DNA of 64,000 nt from Gyrodactylus bullatarudis (GCA_012064415.1 SSNU01000052.1:250403-314402), one strand, 5' to 3'. Counted from the stretch's first letter, positions 39,960-51,686 are shown. A program made the numbers and translations. The notes: generated by a model from the sequence alone, not told the origin.

Positions 39960-41285
39960 ACTTACATGATTTTATTCCAAATATTTAATTTCCAATTTGC
40001 CTGCTTCAATAGACCAAACTCGAGAGGTAAATCTGGCCAGTCCAAAGGTACCTTCGCTCACCAAGTGTTAAAGGAAATTGAAAATTTTTAAAGCTCTCTA
40101 TAAACACGAAGATTTATTTCAAGGTTGATCATATGTTTAGATGTGTGCTTCGCAGTTGGTTGTTTTTTTTCGTAGAAGAGCATGTATCTCAGTCTTTCTA
40201 TCTGACTCATAATAGAAAAACAACTAGAGAGAATGTAGAATAAAACATGATTGGCACAGTCTAACAAATGATTTTCAAACTCGATAAAATAATATGTATG
40301 AATTTCTAGTAAACCTTCTACTAAGGATTCACATAAAATAGTTTTAGTATAATTTTATGATGAGCTATGAAAAAACTGTCTATGTCCAAGTTGTTTTGAG
40401 TCATAAATTCAGTTTTGTTACTGATTAGTGGATTACTAGAAGAGTTTGTCTCGTAAGTTTGGTAAATACTTTGCCCCACTAGAGAATCACATGGCGCATC
40501 AAGTTTTAATTGACTTGAGGGCCTCAAGTTGAGGCTTTAGGAAAAATGATGCTAATTTTTTATTCGTAATTCTAACCATCATACCAACAAGTAGCCTTGT
40601 GTTTTTATATAAAATTTAGAAGAGGTTTTTGGATAAAACTATCTGATTAGATTTGGTTTCTGATTTATAATTTTTGGTACAATAAATCTGGAAGAGATTC
40701 TCATTTGGATAAAATTAAATTTATCGCAAAATTTCTTTATTTACCCTTGCTGCTAATGAAAAATGATGATTCAGCTTTATAGAACTTGTCAGTAATCCAA
40801 ATCTAGGGTCCTTCAGAATGGTTCTTAAAAATTTTAATCTTGCGTCAAAATATTTTGACTCAGTTTCGATAAAAACCAACCAAATTTAATTTTTTATAAA
40901 ATTGATGAACTAACACCAATATTAATTCAATTTTCACTGTATATAAATCATAGAAACCTATTTTATCTTTATCAATACAAGCTTTAGTAGATTAATCAAA
41001 TACAGCCTTTTATAGAGAAAATTTTAATTTATTTTCATTAAATTTTTAAAATTTGCGCAAGATTCTAAAGGATTCTACCCAAGACAGCGTGATTCATCCA
41101 AATTTACCAATATTTTAAAGTTATCAAAATTTTGATTCTCTAGCAGTTAAAAGGATCAAAATTTGACTTTTTTGAGATGATCTTCAAAATCTAATTTAGC
41201 ATATTTTAATTCCTTATCTGATTTTGATCTTAAAAAAGCAACTTGTGATCTCTCAAAAAAAATATTTTGGCGCTTTCTCGATATT
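39960..41285. other. Intergenic, nothing recognised
   Basis: AT-rich DNA. The 68-codon frame 40321-40527 (minus) has no recognisable motif. No inverted repeat or transposon block was matched. Confidence 0.4.
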
Positions 41286-41289
41286 TCTA

Positions 41290-41790
41290 TTGTTAGTTAG
41301 GAATCTATGATTTTACTATTTGAAGAAAAAATTTATTTTTATGAGAAATATGGTCAATTTTCACATTTCGATTTGGCGCCTAAATCCCATTTTTCGAAGT
41401 TTTCCAGGATCACAATAAAACAAGAGAATAAATTTTACAAAATCTGTTTCTATTGCATAACCTTATTATTGTTTGGGAGCTGAATTTCGATTTTCTGATC
41501 ATTTTCACTACTTGAAATCAATGAAATATCGATAATTCAAAATCCCTCTAAAATGATGAAGCTTTCGGGAATTTTATGTTGATATTATTCAGCTTTCTTT
41601 TTAAAAAACATCAATTCACCACGCTTTCACATTTAAATCAAAAAAATTGAGATTTTGATGTCAAATCGAAATTTTAAAAATGACCATATATTTCATTAAA
41701 AAAAAGATTTTTTTCAGAATTTTTTTCTTCTAATCATAAAAGTGGCCAGCATGAGTAGGATTCCAAAGAATCTTTAAAATAATCGAATTT
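41290..41790. repeat. Fold-back family A copy, ends eroded
   Basis: It starts AGGAATCTATGATTTTACTA and contains the TTTGGCGCCTAAATCCCATT marker, the hinge CTGAATTTCGATTTTCTGAT, and the inverse blocks AAAGTGGCCAGCATGAGTAG and CAAAGAATCTTTAAAAT. The arms are shorter and more diverged than in the full hairpins. Confidence 0.75.
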
Positions 41791-41978
41791 TTAAACTCGA
41801 CGTTATCTAGAAATTTGCCAATTCATCAAACAAAACAATCAAAGAAATTAACCTCTTATTCTCTCCAAAAGTGCAAAACCTACTATGTCATATTCTATTA
41901 AGCAATGTGCGAAAAATTGAACTTCATCTTTAAAAAATGTGAAATTTTCTTTCTTTGAAACCAGAAAATGTGTTCATT

Positions 41979-42926
41979 CTATTCTTTCATTTCTAATCCC
42001 TTATACCAATCATTCAACATTTCCTTAGCATTTTTTTTCTCTTTTATGTCCTGGTTTATCATGCATAGGGCAAAAATGACAATTTTCTGACACCAGATTA
42101 TCTCATGAGTTTCGCATTGCAAGCCATTCTGATTCATATGATCGTCAATGTTGAATTCAACGTCTCTAGTTTCACTGATCTTTGTGTAGAGAAATATTTT
42201 CATTTTGATCCAATCACGATGCTCCTGACTTTTGAATAGTGTGAACATGAGCTGCAAAAATCTCCAAGTGTAACCCCATTCTTTTATATTGTGGCATATT
42301 GCTAAGCAATCAATTTTGAAACACAAAACAGAAATTTTACAGCTAACATAGCTTGTAAAGAATGAAGAGAGTCCGCTTTTTGAAGCAAGGAAAGTTCGAT
42401 TTTCATGTTTAGGTACAGGAAAATATTTGTTGCAAATATTTGAATTGCAAAGAAAATGTTTATAACACAATATAATTTTCTTTTGAATTAGAATAAAGTT
42501 GGTAAAATCTATCTGTGGATTTGAATGTAATGATAGAAGAGCTTCCATTGTGGCAAAAAATGTTTCACAAGTCAGCAACTTTAAGAGACCGAAGAAATAC
42601 GAGTCCATGTAGCCTTCCTTAATAATTTTGTCACATAAATTAATGTATTCTTTTTCAAATTTGTCTAGGTCAACTGAATCCTCAGAAATGAGTTTTTCAA
42701 GCTTTTCACGATCACCTGAATGAGTCTTTTTGGCTAGATTGCCTAATTTTGTGGCGGCGCTTACTACTTTCTTATAGCCAGCGCTCAAAGAATTTCCACA
42801 TTTTTCCTTCATTTGACTAAATTTTCCGTCAGGTTCATCCTGACCATTCGCATCCTGACTAGAATCAAAAAGGTCTTTCATCAAATTCTCAAAATCCTTT
42901 TCAAGAGTCAGTGGTTTTTCAGCCAT
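41979..42926 (-). CDS. Orphan 315-residue protein, paralogue of 45611-46027
   Basis: An uninterrupted minus-strand frame starting MAEKPLTLEKDFENLMKDLF, with an acidic, helix-prone N-terminal third and a cysteine-rich middle (SYVSCKISVLCFKIDCLAIC). The C-terminal part contains ETHEIIWCQKIVIFALCMIN. No known domain is recognised and there is no signal peptide; the hydrophobic stretches look like buried helices more than clear membrane segments. The C-terminal ~130 residues align with the 138-residue ORF at 45611-46027 (shared F…KFVTCKVS-like, H.(I/M)IWC.K(I/M)…M…E…LNDWYKG). The ATG directly follows TTTGTAG, an acceptor-like run, which fits trans-splicing or a 5'-UTR intron. Probably a lineage-specific gene family. 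Confidence 0.75.
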   Translation of the reverse strand: MAEKPLTLEKDFENLMKDLFDSSQDANGQDEPDGKFSQMKEKCGNSLSAGYKKVVSAATKLGNLAKKTHSGDREKLEKLISEDSVDLDKFEKEYINLCDKIIKEGYMDSYFFGLLKLLTCETFFATMEALLSLHSNPQIDFTNFILIQKKIILCYKHFLCNSNICNKYFPVPKHENRTFLASKSGLSSFFTSYVSCKISVLCFKIDCLAICHNIKEWGYTWRFLQLMFTLFKSQEHRDWIKMKIFLYTKISETRDVEFNIDDHMNQNGLQCETHEIIWCQKIVIFALCMINQDIKEKKNAKEMLNDWYKGLEMKE

Positions 42927-43508
42927 CTACAAATTATAATAAATTCCTAATGCTAAATGAAAGAAAAATACTTGAAAGCTAAGATTTGTGAATTGCGTCT
43001 CATCTTTATAATTTTACGTCGCCAAACTACACTTTTAATAAGAAATTATTTCAGCTTGAAGTTAAAATTTTTTCCATCCAAATATCAATGACATACAGTC
43101 TGACAAATCGGACCTTATTAATTTTCTACTCAATGATATTTTTCATTGTTAGAGAGGATTTTTCGTTGATTTCAGAAATGTCCATCTTAAAAATTCAACG
43201 ATAGAGTTTTCGAGTTATTCGATAAAACTCTGACTTGCAGTGCTCCAAAAATTTAAGATCTAAGAAAAATGATAATTTTTCAGGTACTTATAGGCGGATA
43301 CATTTTTTCTCATTTTCAAAAGTATTTTTAACAATCCAAAGTATTTTTTGCGTTCTTATGCTCCCCTACCCTATTATTATCCATTTTCTATTTACTGATG
43401 TTTTTAGATATAATATCTACTATTTCGCAAAAATATTTGCATTTTAATGATTTCGAGAAATTTCCCAACAGTTAATTTTGTTCCTGATAGATTATAAAAT
43501 TTAAACTA

Positions 43509-44435
43509 GGGATATTGACAAAAAATGTATATATGGGTAGGCTAATTGACAAAAAGTGTATAGTATTTTCACAAATTCAATAGATGCATACTATACATCT
43601 ACATTGTATACGGTCTATTATCAAATGTCATATAGTTTTTTTCACAAAATGTATTGGTGTGTTCGAGATTTTCAAAACATAAATAGGTATTTTCGATTAA
43701 TGTATACTTTGTGGAGGTTTTTACAAAACCTAAATAGGTTTTTACAATTATTGTATACATTTTGGGGGTATTTACTAAACATGAATAGGTTTTTTCAACA
43801 TAATACTCCCCCGAAAAAAAAACCGAAATAGGTTTAAAAGGTTTTCCATTTGCGAAATAGCTATAGAACCTACTAAAATATTACCTTAAAATATTTTTAA
43901 AGATCAAAAACATTTCGATTTCAATGCATTATTTCAAAAGGAAATTGACATAAAATGTATAAATAGGTTGAGAGTGAGATAAAATTTGAGGATTCTAAAA
44001 AAACTGAATGTTTTGGAATAATCTCGATGTTGTTTTTAGATTATGTTGATTCATCTTGTAAATTCCCACAAAAAAATTTTCATATGTTTTTGATCTTGAA
44101 AAATATTTTAAGGTAATATTTTAGTAGGCTCTATAGCTATTTTGCAAATGGAAAACCTTTTAAACCTATTTCGGTTTTTTTTTCGGGGGAGTATTATGTT
44201 GAAAAAACCTATTCATGTTTAGTAAATACCCCCAAAATGTATACAATAATTGTAAAAACCTATTTAGGTTTTGTAAAAACCTCCACAAAGTATACATTAA
44301 TCGAAAATACCTATTTATGTTTTGAAAATCTCGAACACACCAATACATTTTGTGAAAAAAACTATATGACATTTGATAATAGACCGTATACATCTATTGA
44401 ATTTGTGAAAATACTACACTTTTTGTCAATATCCC
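43509..44435. mobile_element. 927-base hairpin element with 9-base target duplication
   Basis: The arms (about 43509-43900 and 44100-44435) are nearly identical inverses. Each arm's translation gives the same 75 residues (starting MYTVYYQMSYSF), which is an artefact of the repeat and not a gene. The termini read GGGATATTGACAAAAA. Both ends are flanked by TTTAAACTA (43500-43508 and 44436-44444), a perfect 9-base direct repeat. Inside each arm a ~60-base unit (TGTATAC…AAAACCTAAATAGG…) is repeated imperfectly two or three times. Long inverted termini with a 9-base duplication suit MULE- or Merlin-type non-autonomous elements. Confidence 0.9.
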
Positions 44436-44445
44436 TTTAAACTAT

Positions 44446-44640
44446 GAGGATGGGGTTTTTACAATATTCTCAATTCTTCCATCAAGAAATCGAATTTAGT
44501 TGAACTTTGGGTCTATATATAATTATAAGAGAGTTTCTAATCGTGAGGTTAAAATGAATTTTTGATTACTTTGTCACTTTGAAATCAAAAAAATATTTAG
44601 ACTCAAAGTTCAAAATACGGAAAAATTTTTGTTAGACAAA
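44446..44640. repeat. Diverged fold-back family arm
   Basis: The sequence GAGGATGGGGTTTTTACAAT followed by TTCTTCCATCAAGAAATCGA and CACTTTGAAATCAAAAAAAT resembles a left arm of family A. A matching right arm lies at about 45410-45545. It begins immediately after the target duplication of the 927-base hairpin. Confidence 0.5.
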
Positions 44641-44692
44641 GATCTTATATTGAATTATAAAAATTAGTTACAAGTAATCGGAAATCATCTGG

Positions 44693-45331
44693 TTAATGAA
44701 GATAAGAATAAATCAGTGAATAACCAATTTTATGTCTTATGTGAGACATGATCAATTTAAGATTTGTCAAGCCGGATAATTGGTATTTATTAAAGATAAA
44801 GTTATAGATTGTTAATAAGTAGTTAGGGTTATATTTAGAGTTCCTCAAACAATAATTGTTGTTGGAGAAAGAATAGGTTTCTGAAAATTTCTTGACTAGA
44901 AAAGCCAATCTTCGTACCCAGAGTGGGTTGAGACCTGAGACCGATATCAATGCATTATGCGAGTCAATATGCGGAAAAAGAGAGAATACAAACCTATATT
45001 AAACACGTTCAATAATTAGGCACTGAGATTTGTTTAATTTAGGTAAAAGAGGAAAAATATAGTCAAATAGAGAAAAAACCAGTGATTTGTTAGCTTTTAG
45101 TCTTACATCACTGGATTTAGAAAATTTCTTGATGGTATAAATGACAGTATTATTTCTAGGTAGATTAACCGATGGATTTATTTTTAAACTAGACTCAACA
45201 CTGAAACCAAGTTCTGAAGTTAAGGAGACAATTTCTCCAGAAAGTAGAAGCGATTCCAAGAGGGGAGCGATTGCAGGGAGACCAGATGGGAGCATTATTT
45301 TACATTTATCTCTATTAATATAGAGCCCCAT
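44693..45331 (-). pseudogene. LINE reverse-transcriptase remnant
   Basis: Minus-strand frames 44999-45331 and 44693-44950. The first starts MGLYINRDKCKIML, the GL.IN..KC..M block found just after the catalytic motif of several non-LTR reverse transcriptases. The rest is not recognised. A related block, MGLEINRSKCIIF, is on the plus strand at about 46070-46115, so two copies of the same element lie here in opposite orientation. Confidence 0.5.
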
Positions 45332-45409
45332 CGTCTCAAGGGAATCTTTAAGAATGGAAAAGTTATGATTAATTTTAATACAGTAATGGCATTGTTGCTC
45401 GAGATTTGA

Positions 45410-45545
45410 AATATGCCATAATTTTCTTAAAATTTTTCATAATGTGAAAGTGGCCTTATGATAAAGATTCCGAAAAATCTTGACGAAAAAATTGAGAATT
45501 TTGTAAAAATCAAAAATTCTCATCTTCCTATTAACTATTAGCTAA
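45410..45545. repeat. Diverged fold-back family right arm
   Basis: TGTGAAAGTGGCCTTATGAT, TTCCGAAAAATCTTGACGAA and CAAAAATTCTCATCTTCCTA parallel the terminal blocks of family A. It pairs with the arm at 44446-44640, so the LINE remnant between may have been captured inside or inserted into one element. Confidence 0.5.
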
Positions 45546-45610
45546 TAGCTTTACAATTTTAAAGTTGAAGAGTAACAAATATTATTCTAGCCTTTGACTT
45601 TATTTTAGTT

Positions 45611-46027
45611 TCAGGTATTTTCAGCCTGATTAATTTTATCGGCTGTGTTCTTTATCCATTTCAAAACTAGTTCTTGGGTATTTTCGCTTTCTTCTCGACC
45701 TTCCATTTTGGCCATTATCATACAAAATGCAAGCATTTTATAACACCAAATCATATTATGAGATGCGGTGTTGAATCCAGTATGCTCAGCTTGTCCATCA
45801 TTATCAATTTCCTCTAGTCCTACCTGAGTAATACCTTGAAAAGATTCAACTTTCTCGATGAGTCTTTCGAAGCATTCATCATCTGTCAGTCTTACACACA
45901 TGAGTGCCAAGATAACTGGGGCATACCCTCCCTCTTTGATTGCTTTAGACATGTTTCTACATTCTCTAGTGAAATTCTTAATTGATACTTTGCATGTTAC
46001 GAATTTTCCATAAAACTCTGAACTCAT
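45611..46027 (-). CDS. Orphan 138-residue ORF, paralogue of 41979-42926
   Basis: The minus-strand frame starting MSSEFYGKFVTCKVSIKNFT, with cysteines and a conserved SHNMIWCYKMLAFCMIMAKM block that parallels HEIIWCQKIVIFALCMINQD in the 315-residue protein. It matches only that protein's C-terminal part; the N-terminal ~170 residues are absent, so it may be a truncated copy or lack an upstream exon. No domain is recognised. A LINE fragment starts immediately upstream of its ATG, which could have removed the 5' end. Confidence 0.6.
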   Translation of the reverse strand: MSSEFYGKFVTCKVSIKNFTRECRNMSKAIKEGGYAPVILALMCVRLTDDECFERLIEKVESFQGITQVGLEEIDNDGQAEHTGFNTASHNMIWCYKMLAFCMIMAKMEGREESENTQELVLKWIKNTADKINQAENT

Positions 46028-46029
46028 TG

Positions 46030-46240
46030 ATCATTCATAATAATAATTTAACTTCTCTCATTGTTGATTTGGAAAATATGGGTCTCGAAATAAACAGATC
46101 AAAATGCATAATATTTTTGCGTATTGGTCTACAGAGCTCTCTACTTTTCAACTTAAATCTACCTGTCGATTTTTTTAATAGTTCTATTGACTTAGGATTC
46201 GAAATAACTTTAAGAGTTAATTCCAAAAATCACCCCAAGA
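46030..46240 (+). pseudogene. LINE reverse-transcriptase fragment
   Basis: The frame contains LTSLIVDLENMGLEINRSKC and IIFL, then PVDFFNSSIDLGFEI, matching MGLYINRDKCKIML…SELGFSVE in the minus-strand remnant at 44999-45331. It is short and interrupted downstream. Confidence 0.55.
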
Positions 46241-46289
46241 AAATATTTTTCCAAAAATATCCCCAAATCAATTATTCTTATTTCAAAAT

Positions 46290-46679
46290 TCCCCAGATTT
46301 ATTGTCAGATAAATTTTTTGAACGGTTAAACTTCTATTCAAAGATTGAAAGTGAACTTTCTCCTTATATAGAACCTTTGATGGAAAAAAAACTTACGCGA
46401 ATCTAGGTTCTTAAAAATTTTCGCTACCCCTAAAGAAGATCTATTTTATGTTTATCAAGATCGAAGTAGTGAAATAAGAAGAGCTGTTAACTTCAACAAA
46501 CTTCAATGTTCTTGTAGTTTTGCAAAAATTAATGGATATCCCTGTAAACATCTGAGTGTCGTGGCTAATAAGTTACAAGTTTCTCCTGAAAAGTATGTCC
46601 CAAATGAATACAAATTTATCTCCTTGAAAGCAGCTTACTCGGAGATTTTTAAAATATTTAATATTTTAAAATATTTTTA
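46290..46679 (+). pseudogene. MULE transposase C-terminal fragment with SWIM finger
   Basis: A first frame reads DKFFERLNFYSKIESELSPY, IEPLMEKKL then a stop. After a frame change, FLKIFATPKEDLFYVYQDRS leads to LQCSCSFAKINGYPCKHLSV, a clean C-x-C-x(10)-C-x-H SWIM zinc finger. This is the usual end of a Mutator-like transposase. It is a second copy in the window, independent of 4274-4740 and on the opposite strand. Confidence 0.75.
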
Positions 46680-48261
46680 ACTTTGAATATCTTTAAAAAT
46701 TTCTCCTCTTTCTAAAATAGGTCTAACATCAATGTAATAAATAATCTTCTCCTTATGAACTAAGAATTAAAGGATATAAATGTAAATGTTACGTTCTTCC
46801 GAATCTAGTTTAATTATCCCCTTTTCTCTTAGACATTGAAAAATTTTGCTTTCAAACCTTGGAAAGAGTTCAATATAGGTTTCTCCATGCTTGTTTTCTA
46901 TCGATTTTTTCTTAAAATTCCCTCATTGGACCCTGTCTTTATTTGACTAAGTCCTCTAATAATGTTCAATAAGGTTTAACCTTGTTTCTGTGAGATGAAC
47001 GTCTGAACAGAAGAATCAACTGATCAGTTGATATCAAATTAGGTCGTTGAACTGGATTCTGCTGATGTGAATTGACCTGGTGTTTGGAGTTTTAGATCAG
47101 TTTGAACATAATAAGAACCTTTTACATTACTTGAGCCTCAAAGTTCAAATTTTTCTAAAGGACTGTTTCATTCAAGAATCAAGAATTTGGTTCCTTGATA
47201 CAGATCGTAGTTTCAGGTCTTAGATTGGCCTATTTTCATTTCAAAATCGAAATCTCAAAATTAGATACAATATTAACAAAGCTCACATACTTAAATCCTA
47301 TTCATTGAATTTTACACTCGATGTAACTTACATTTGTATTGCATACCAATGATATGAACTTGAAAGAAATATAACGTGATTTGTTCATATCATTCAGAAA
47401 CTTTAATAAGAACAGGTTTTAGTTTCATATAATGATGTACTATAATAAAAATGTATTGCAACTCAAAAAACTCTGCAAAAATATCTTCGAATAGATTTAT
47501 TCAAAATTGATCTAATTATAGTTATTTTTCATCAAAATAATATTTATTATCAAATTAATATTTATTGGTATATTGTACTGTTTTTGAAATACTCATTACT
47601 ATTGATACAATAATAGAAAATAAAAAATATGATACTAATTTGGAAAATAATACCGGTTTATTATTCTATTAAAAAATAATTATAAAATTTGCTGACACGA
47701 AAGTATTATTTCCTCTAAAATATTCTGAGGTTGCTGGCTGCTAGAGTTAAGAACAAACGAAGTTTTTGTAGAATAAAGCTTTATTTTCGTCGGTTCTCTT
47801 CGAACCAAACACCGACTTGTTATATATATGTTACCGTTAATCTTGTTACTCTTGATAGTCTTGGTAAGGTTTTATCTATTGAAGTTAGCTGGAATCGTGA
47901 CTGGCTACTTAATTTGTCGACCACTATATAATTCGGAGTTTTGTGCGATATTTTAATTTTAAAATTTACTTCAAAATCTTTTTTATAACAAAGCTATTAA
48001 AATGATATTCTGAGAATACTATTCTCCGCATTTGCATTGTTCTTTACAAGAATTGAAGAAAAGTAAAAGTACTTTATTCCTATGATTAAAGTTGCAAAAT
48101 AAAAAATTTGAAATATCTCTGATAAACGATAAAGCTTAGTGGGTTACATATAAAGTGTAACGAATTGAAATATGCTTTAATTAGTGATTATATTAGTCGA
48201 ATTACAGTAAAAATATCTCAATGGAATTGCAACAAAAAATCATGAGAGGAAGAAAACTAAA
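46680..48261. other. Intergenic, nothing recognised
   Basis: AT-rich DNA between the MULE fragment and the PLE pair. The 66-codon frame at 47731-47931 has no recognisable motif. Confidence 0.4.
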
Positions 48262-49979
48262 TTTTTCAAATCAGTTTTAGAACATAAAGATGATGCAATT
48301 TTTCCCAAATTTAATTCTACTTTTTTCAATTTTACAGATAAGCCACTTTCTTTACACGCAAAGCAAGTGCTGAGTCTTGGGCCTGAATTCTGTATTCCCA
48401 ACAAATCGAAGGTTCAAGTCGAAACAGATATCGGATTCGAAACATTCCTAGACCACATAAGCCACATTACTGCCAGCTCGGAAGACGCTAGAAATCGCTT
48501 CAATACGGTAACAAATGATGCCTGGCAACAATTCAAACAGAAGAAGATCGAATTCTCGTACCTGACTAAAGCCCACTTTGATGCTTTGAATTCTCTAAGA
48601 AAAGATCCGGACATCTTACTAAGCCATTTGGACAAAGGGAGAGGTATAGCAGTTGTTTCAAAGAGTGACATTCAAAAATACAAAGCATTACTTTCAGACA
48701 GATCTAGATTTCGACCAGGCGAGAAGGCCAGAGATAAGAATCAAAGGTTTCCACATGGCAATTATCAAGAAAGTTGATAATCTTCGGTTACATCGATGAG
48801 ACGACCGCGAGATCAATCAAACCGACGTCTAAAGAAGTTGGCAAACTCTATTCCCTTCCCAAAGTTCACAAAGACACGATCAATGGATTAAAATATCGTC
48901 CGATACTTGACATGTTAATCCCCCAACACAAAGTTGTGAAATGGTTGACTGAAATTTTGACACGCCTTCGAAACGAGTTATGCACTCATTCGGTCAAAAA
49001 ACTCAGTGGAATTCGTCTCAAGGCTAAGAGACGTCAATTTTCAATCCTCAAAAATGGTCTCATTTGATGTCAGCTCATTAGTCACGAATGTTCCCTTAGC
49101 AGAAACAGTTAAGTTTATAAATGAAAAACTTAATCTTTTCCCATCTATTTGTAATATTCCGTCGGATGTTATTTCAGAGATGATAATGATGACGGTTCAG
49201 AATATTGATTTCAAGTTCAGTGGTTCCTCCTACAGACAAATTGATGGTGTCGTGATGGGAAGCCCTATTGGTCCTCTATTAGCAGACATGTTCCTTGCCT
49301 CCCTTGAAGTTGGTAGGATGAATGATCTGATCAAGGATTTCCGCCTCTATGTCCGTTATCTTGATGATACTAAGATTTTAATTGATAAGCTAAATTCAAT
49401 ACATCCGCATATGGCCTTTACAAAAGACGACGAAGAAAACAATGCATTGTACTTCCTCGATGTATTGGTTACTAAGGAAAACCAGGTCGCGTATACTAAG
49501 ATATACAGGAAGAAATCGGTGCCTTCGCAGTTTTTGTCATTCCTAAGTTTCAGCCCAGTGTGCCAGAAGAAAAGTCTTGTTAGAAATGAATTCCTAAAGA
49601 TTGAGAGAATCACATCCGAGTGCAATAAATCAGAGGATAAACCAATTCTTACTGAACTTTTTAATGGTTACCCTCAAGCGTTTATTGAGAAGCATTCGAA
49701 TATACGTGTAAAAGCTGATGCAGACGTATAGAAATTAACCCCAATTTATCTAAAGTTGCCATTCAAAGGTGATGCTGCACATCAGATACTCAAAAATAAG
49801 TTATTTGAAATAACGAAAAGAGCGTTCCCTGGTCATAAGCTTAAGGTACTTCCCAAAATAACGAAACTAATCCCCGATTTAAACAAGGATTCTATTCCCT
49901 GGCTTGAAAGAAAAGGAGTTATATATTTGTTCAAATGTCAATGTGGTTCAACTTATATTGGACAAACAGTGAGACCTGA
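48262..49979 (+). mobile_element. PLE family A, copy 1 (degenerate, 3'-truncated)
   Basis: Plus-strand frames run from FFKSVLEHKDDAIFPKFNST through VLSLGPEFCIPNKS and HLDKGRGIAVVSK, then KLYSLPKVHK and YRPILDML in a second frame. The reverse transcriptase core follows: VSFDVSSLVTNVPL, QIDGVVMGSPIGPLLADMFL and YVRYLDDT. It ends in the GIY-YIG nuclease start: GVIYLFKCQCGSTYIGQTVR. Penelope-like retroelements combine exactly these domains. At least two frameshifts and a stop (49729) inactivate it. The nuclease breaks off at about 49980, where the N-terminal part of copy 2 begins in the same frame. Confidence 0.88.
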
Positions 49980-51686
49980 TAACCTCGAATCGAATGTTTT
50001 TAATTTTACTGACTTAGTTTTAGATAAAGCAACTATGCAAGTTCTAAGCCTTGGCCCAAAGTTCTGCATGCCCAATCTAACTAAACAAGATGTCGAAACC
50101 GATATTGGCTTTGAAAGTTTTATCACATTGACGGAGAAATTGACAGCAACGTCGAGTCAGGATAGAGAACGGTTCAATTCAGTTGTGAAAGATACTTGGA
50201 CCCAATACAAGCAGAGAAATCCAGATGCTCCGAAATTGAAAAAGTGCCACTATCAAGCCTTATCAAGTCTAAGAGAAAACCCAAATATATTATTATGCCA
50301 CCTCGACAAAGGAACGGGTATAGCTCTAGTTGAAAAAGCAGATTATCTCCTGAAAGGAAAACTTCTTCTATCAGACAGCAACAGATTCCGTCCAATTGAT
50401 GCGATCGAAGCAGAGAAACGTATCAAAGGTTTTACAAAAGCAGTGTGTAAGAAGATAACGTTTTTAGAAGAAAAAGGTTTAATAGATTCAGATGAAGCAA
50501 GTTCAATGAGGAAAAGTGATGCTGATATCAGTCGTCTTTATCTACTCCCTTAAGTCCATAAGAACACAACAGACTTAGCGTACAGACCAATACTTGATAT
50601 GTCAGCCAGTCCATAACATTCCCTTGTAAAATGGTTAAACGCTAAACTTATGCCCTTGAGGAACCAAGTTTGTGAATATTCCGTAGCTAATTCGAGAGAG
50701 GTCGTCAACAAACTCAGAGAAACAAATTTCGAAGATGGAAGAATGATTTCCTTTGATGTGGCCTCGCTCTTTACGAATGTGCCTGTCAAAGAAACGGTAG
50801 TTTTTATATTGAATCAATTAACAAAATATCCTTCCCTTTGTAGTATTCCTCCAGCAACAGTGAAAGAACTAATATTTATGACCGTGATGAATATTGATTT
50901 CAAATTTGGTGGACAGTTCTACAAGCAAATCGATGGTGTAGCAATGGGAAGTCCTATTGGCCTACTCCTTACAGATATGTTTCTGGCATCCCTTGAACAA
51001 GGCCCAATGCAGCAATTGATCGAAAGTTCACGTCTATATGTTAGATACCTTGATGACACTTTTCTGGTGATGGACAGCAACAAAGACGGTAATGAGATTT
51101 GTCAAAACTTGAACACAATCCACCAAAATTTCAAGTTCATGAATGAGATTGAAGAAGAAGGCAAAATCAATTTTCTTGATCTTGAAATTACGCGGAACGG
51201 TACAATCGCAATAACAAAGATATACAGAAAGACTAGAGTTCCAACACAATTCTTATCATTTCATAGTTTTTCACCAAAAAAACCAAAAAGAGTGTCGTAA
51301 GCAATGCTTTCCTCAACATTGATAGACTGGTGTCAACTGAATACGTTAAGGAAGAAAGAACCAAACTGAAAGACCTCCTTAAACAAGATGGCTATCCGGA
51401 GTGTTTTATTGAAAAACATCCCAAAGATAAAATCAGAGAAGAAGATGACGATAAGCCAATACATCTAGTTCTTCCTTTCAAAGAAGATGTTAGTAGATCT
51501 ATTGTGAACAACAAGTTAACCAATATCACCAAACGAACATTCCCTGGGAGAAAACTGAAACTAATCTCAAAGACGTCCAAGCTCATCAATGGTAGAAACA
51601 AAGACCAAATTCCAAAGCTGAAAAGAAAAGGAGTAATCTAAAAATTTCTTTGTGCGTGTGGATCTTTTCAATTTTCATTGAAACTC

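Noticed and set aside
43556..44393. Identical 75-residue ORFs on both strands (MYTVYYQMSYSF…)
   Set aside because: They are the two arms of one inverted repeat read in opposite directions; the composition is low-complexity and there is no domain.
47050..47075. CTGATG near 47057 as another hammerhead core
   Set aside because: The following bases do not give CTGANGA or a GAAA box in the required spacing.
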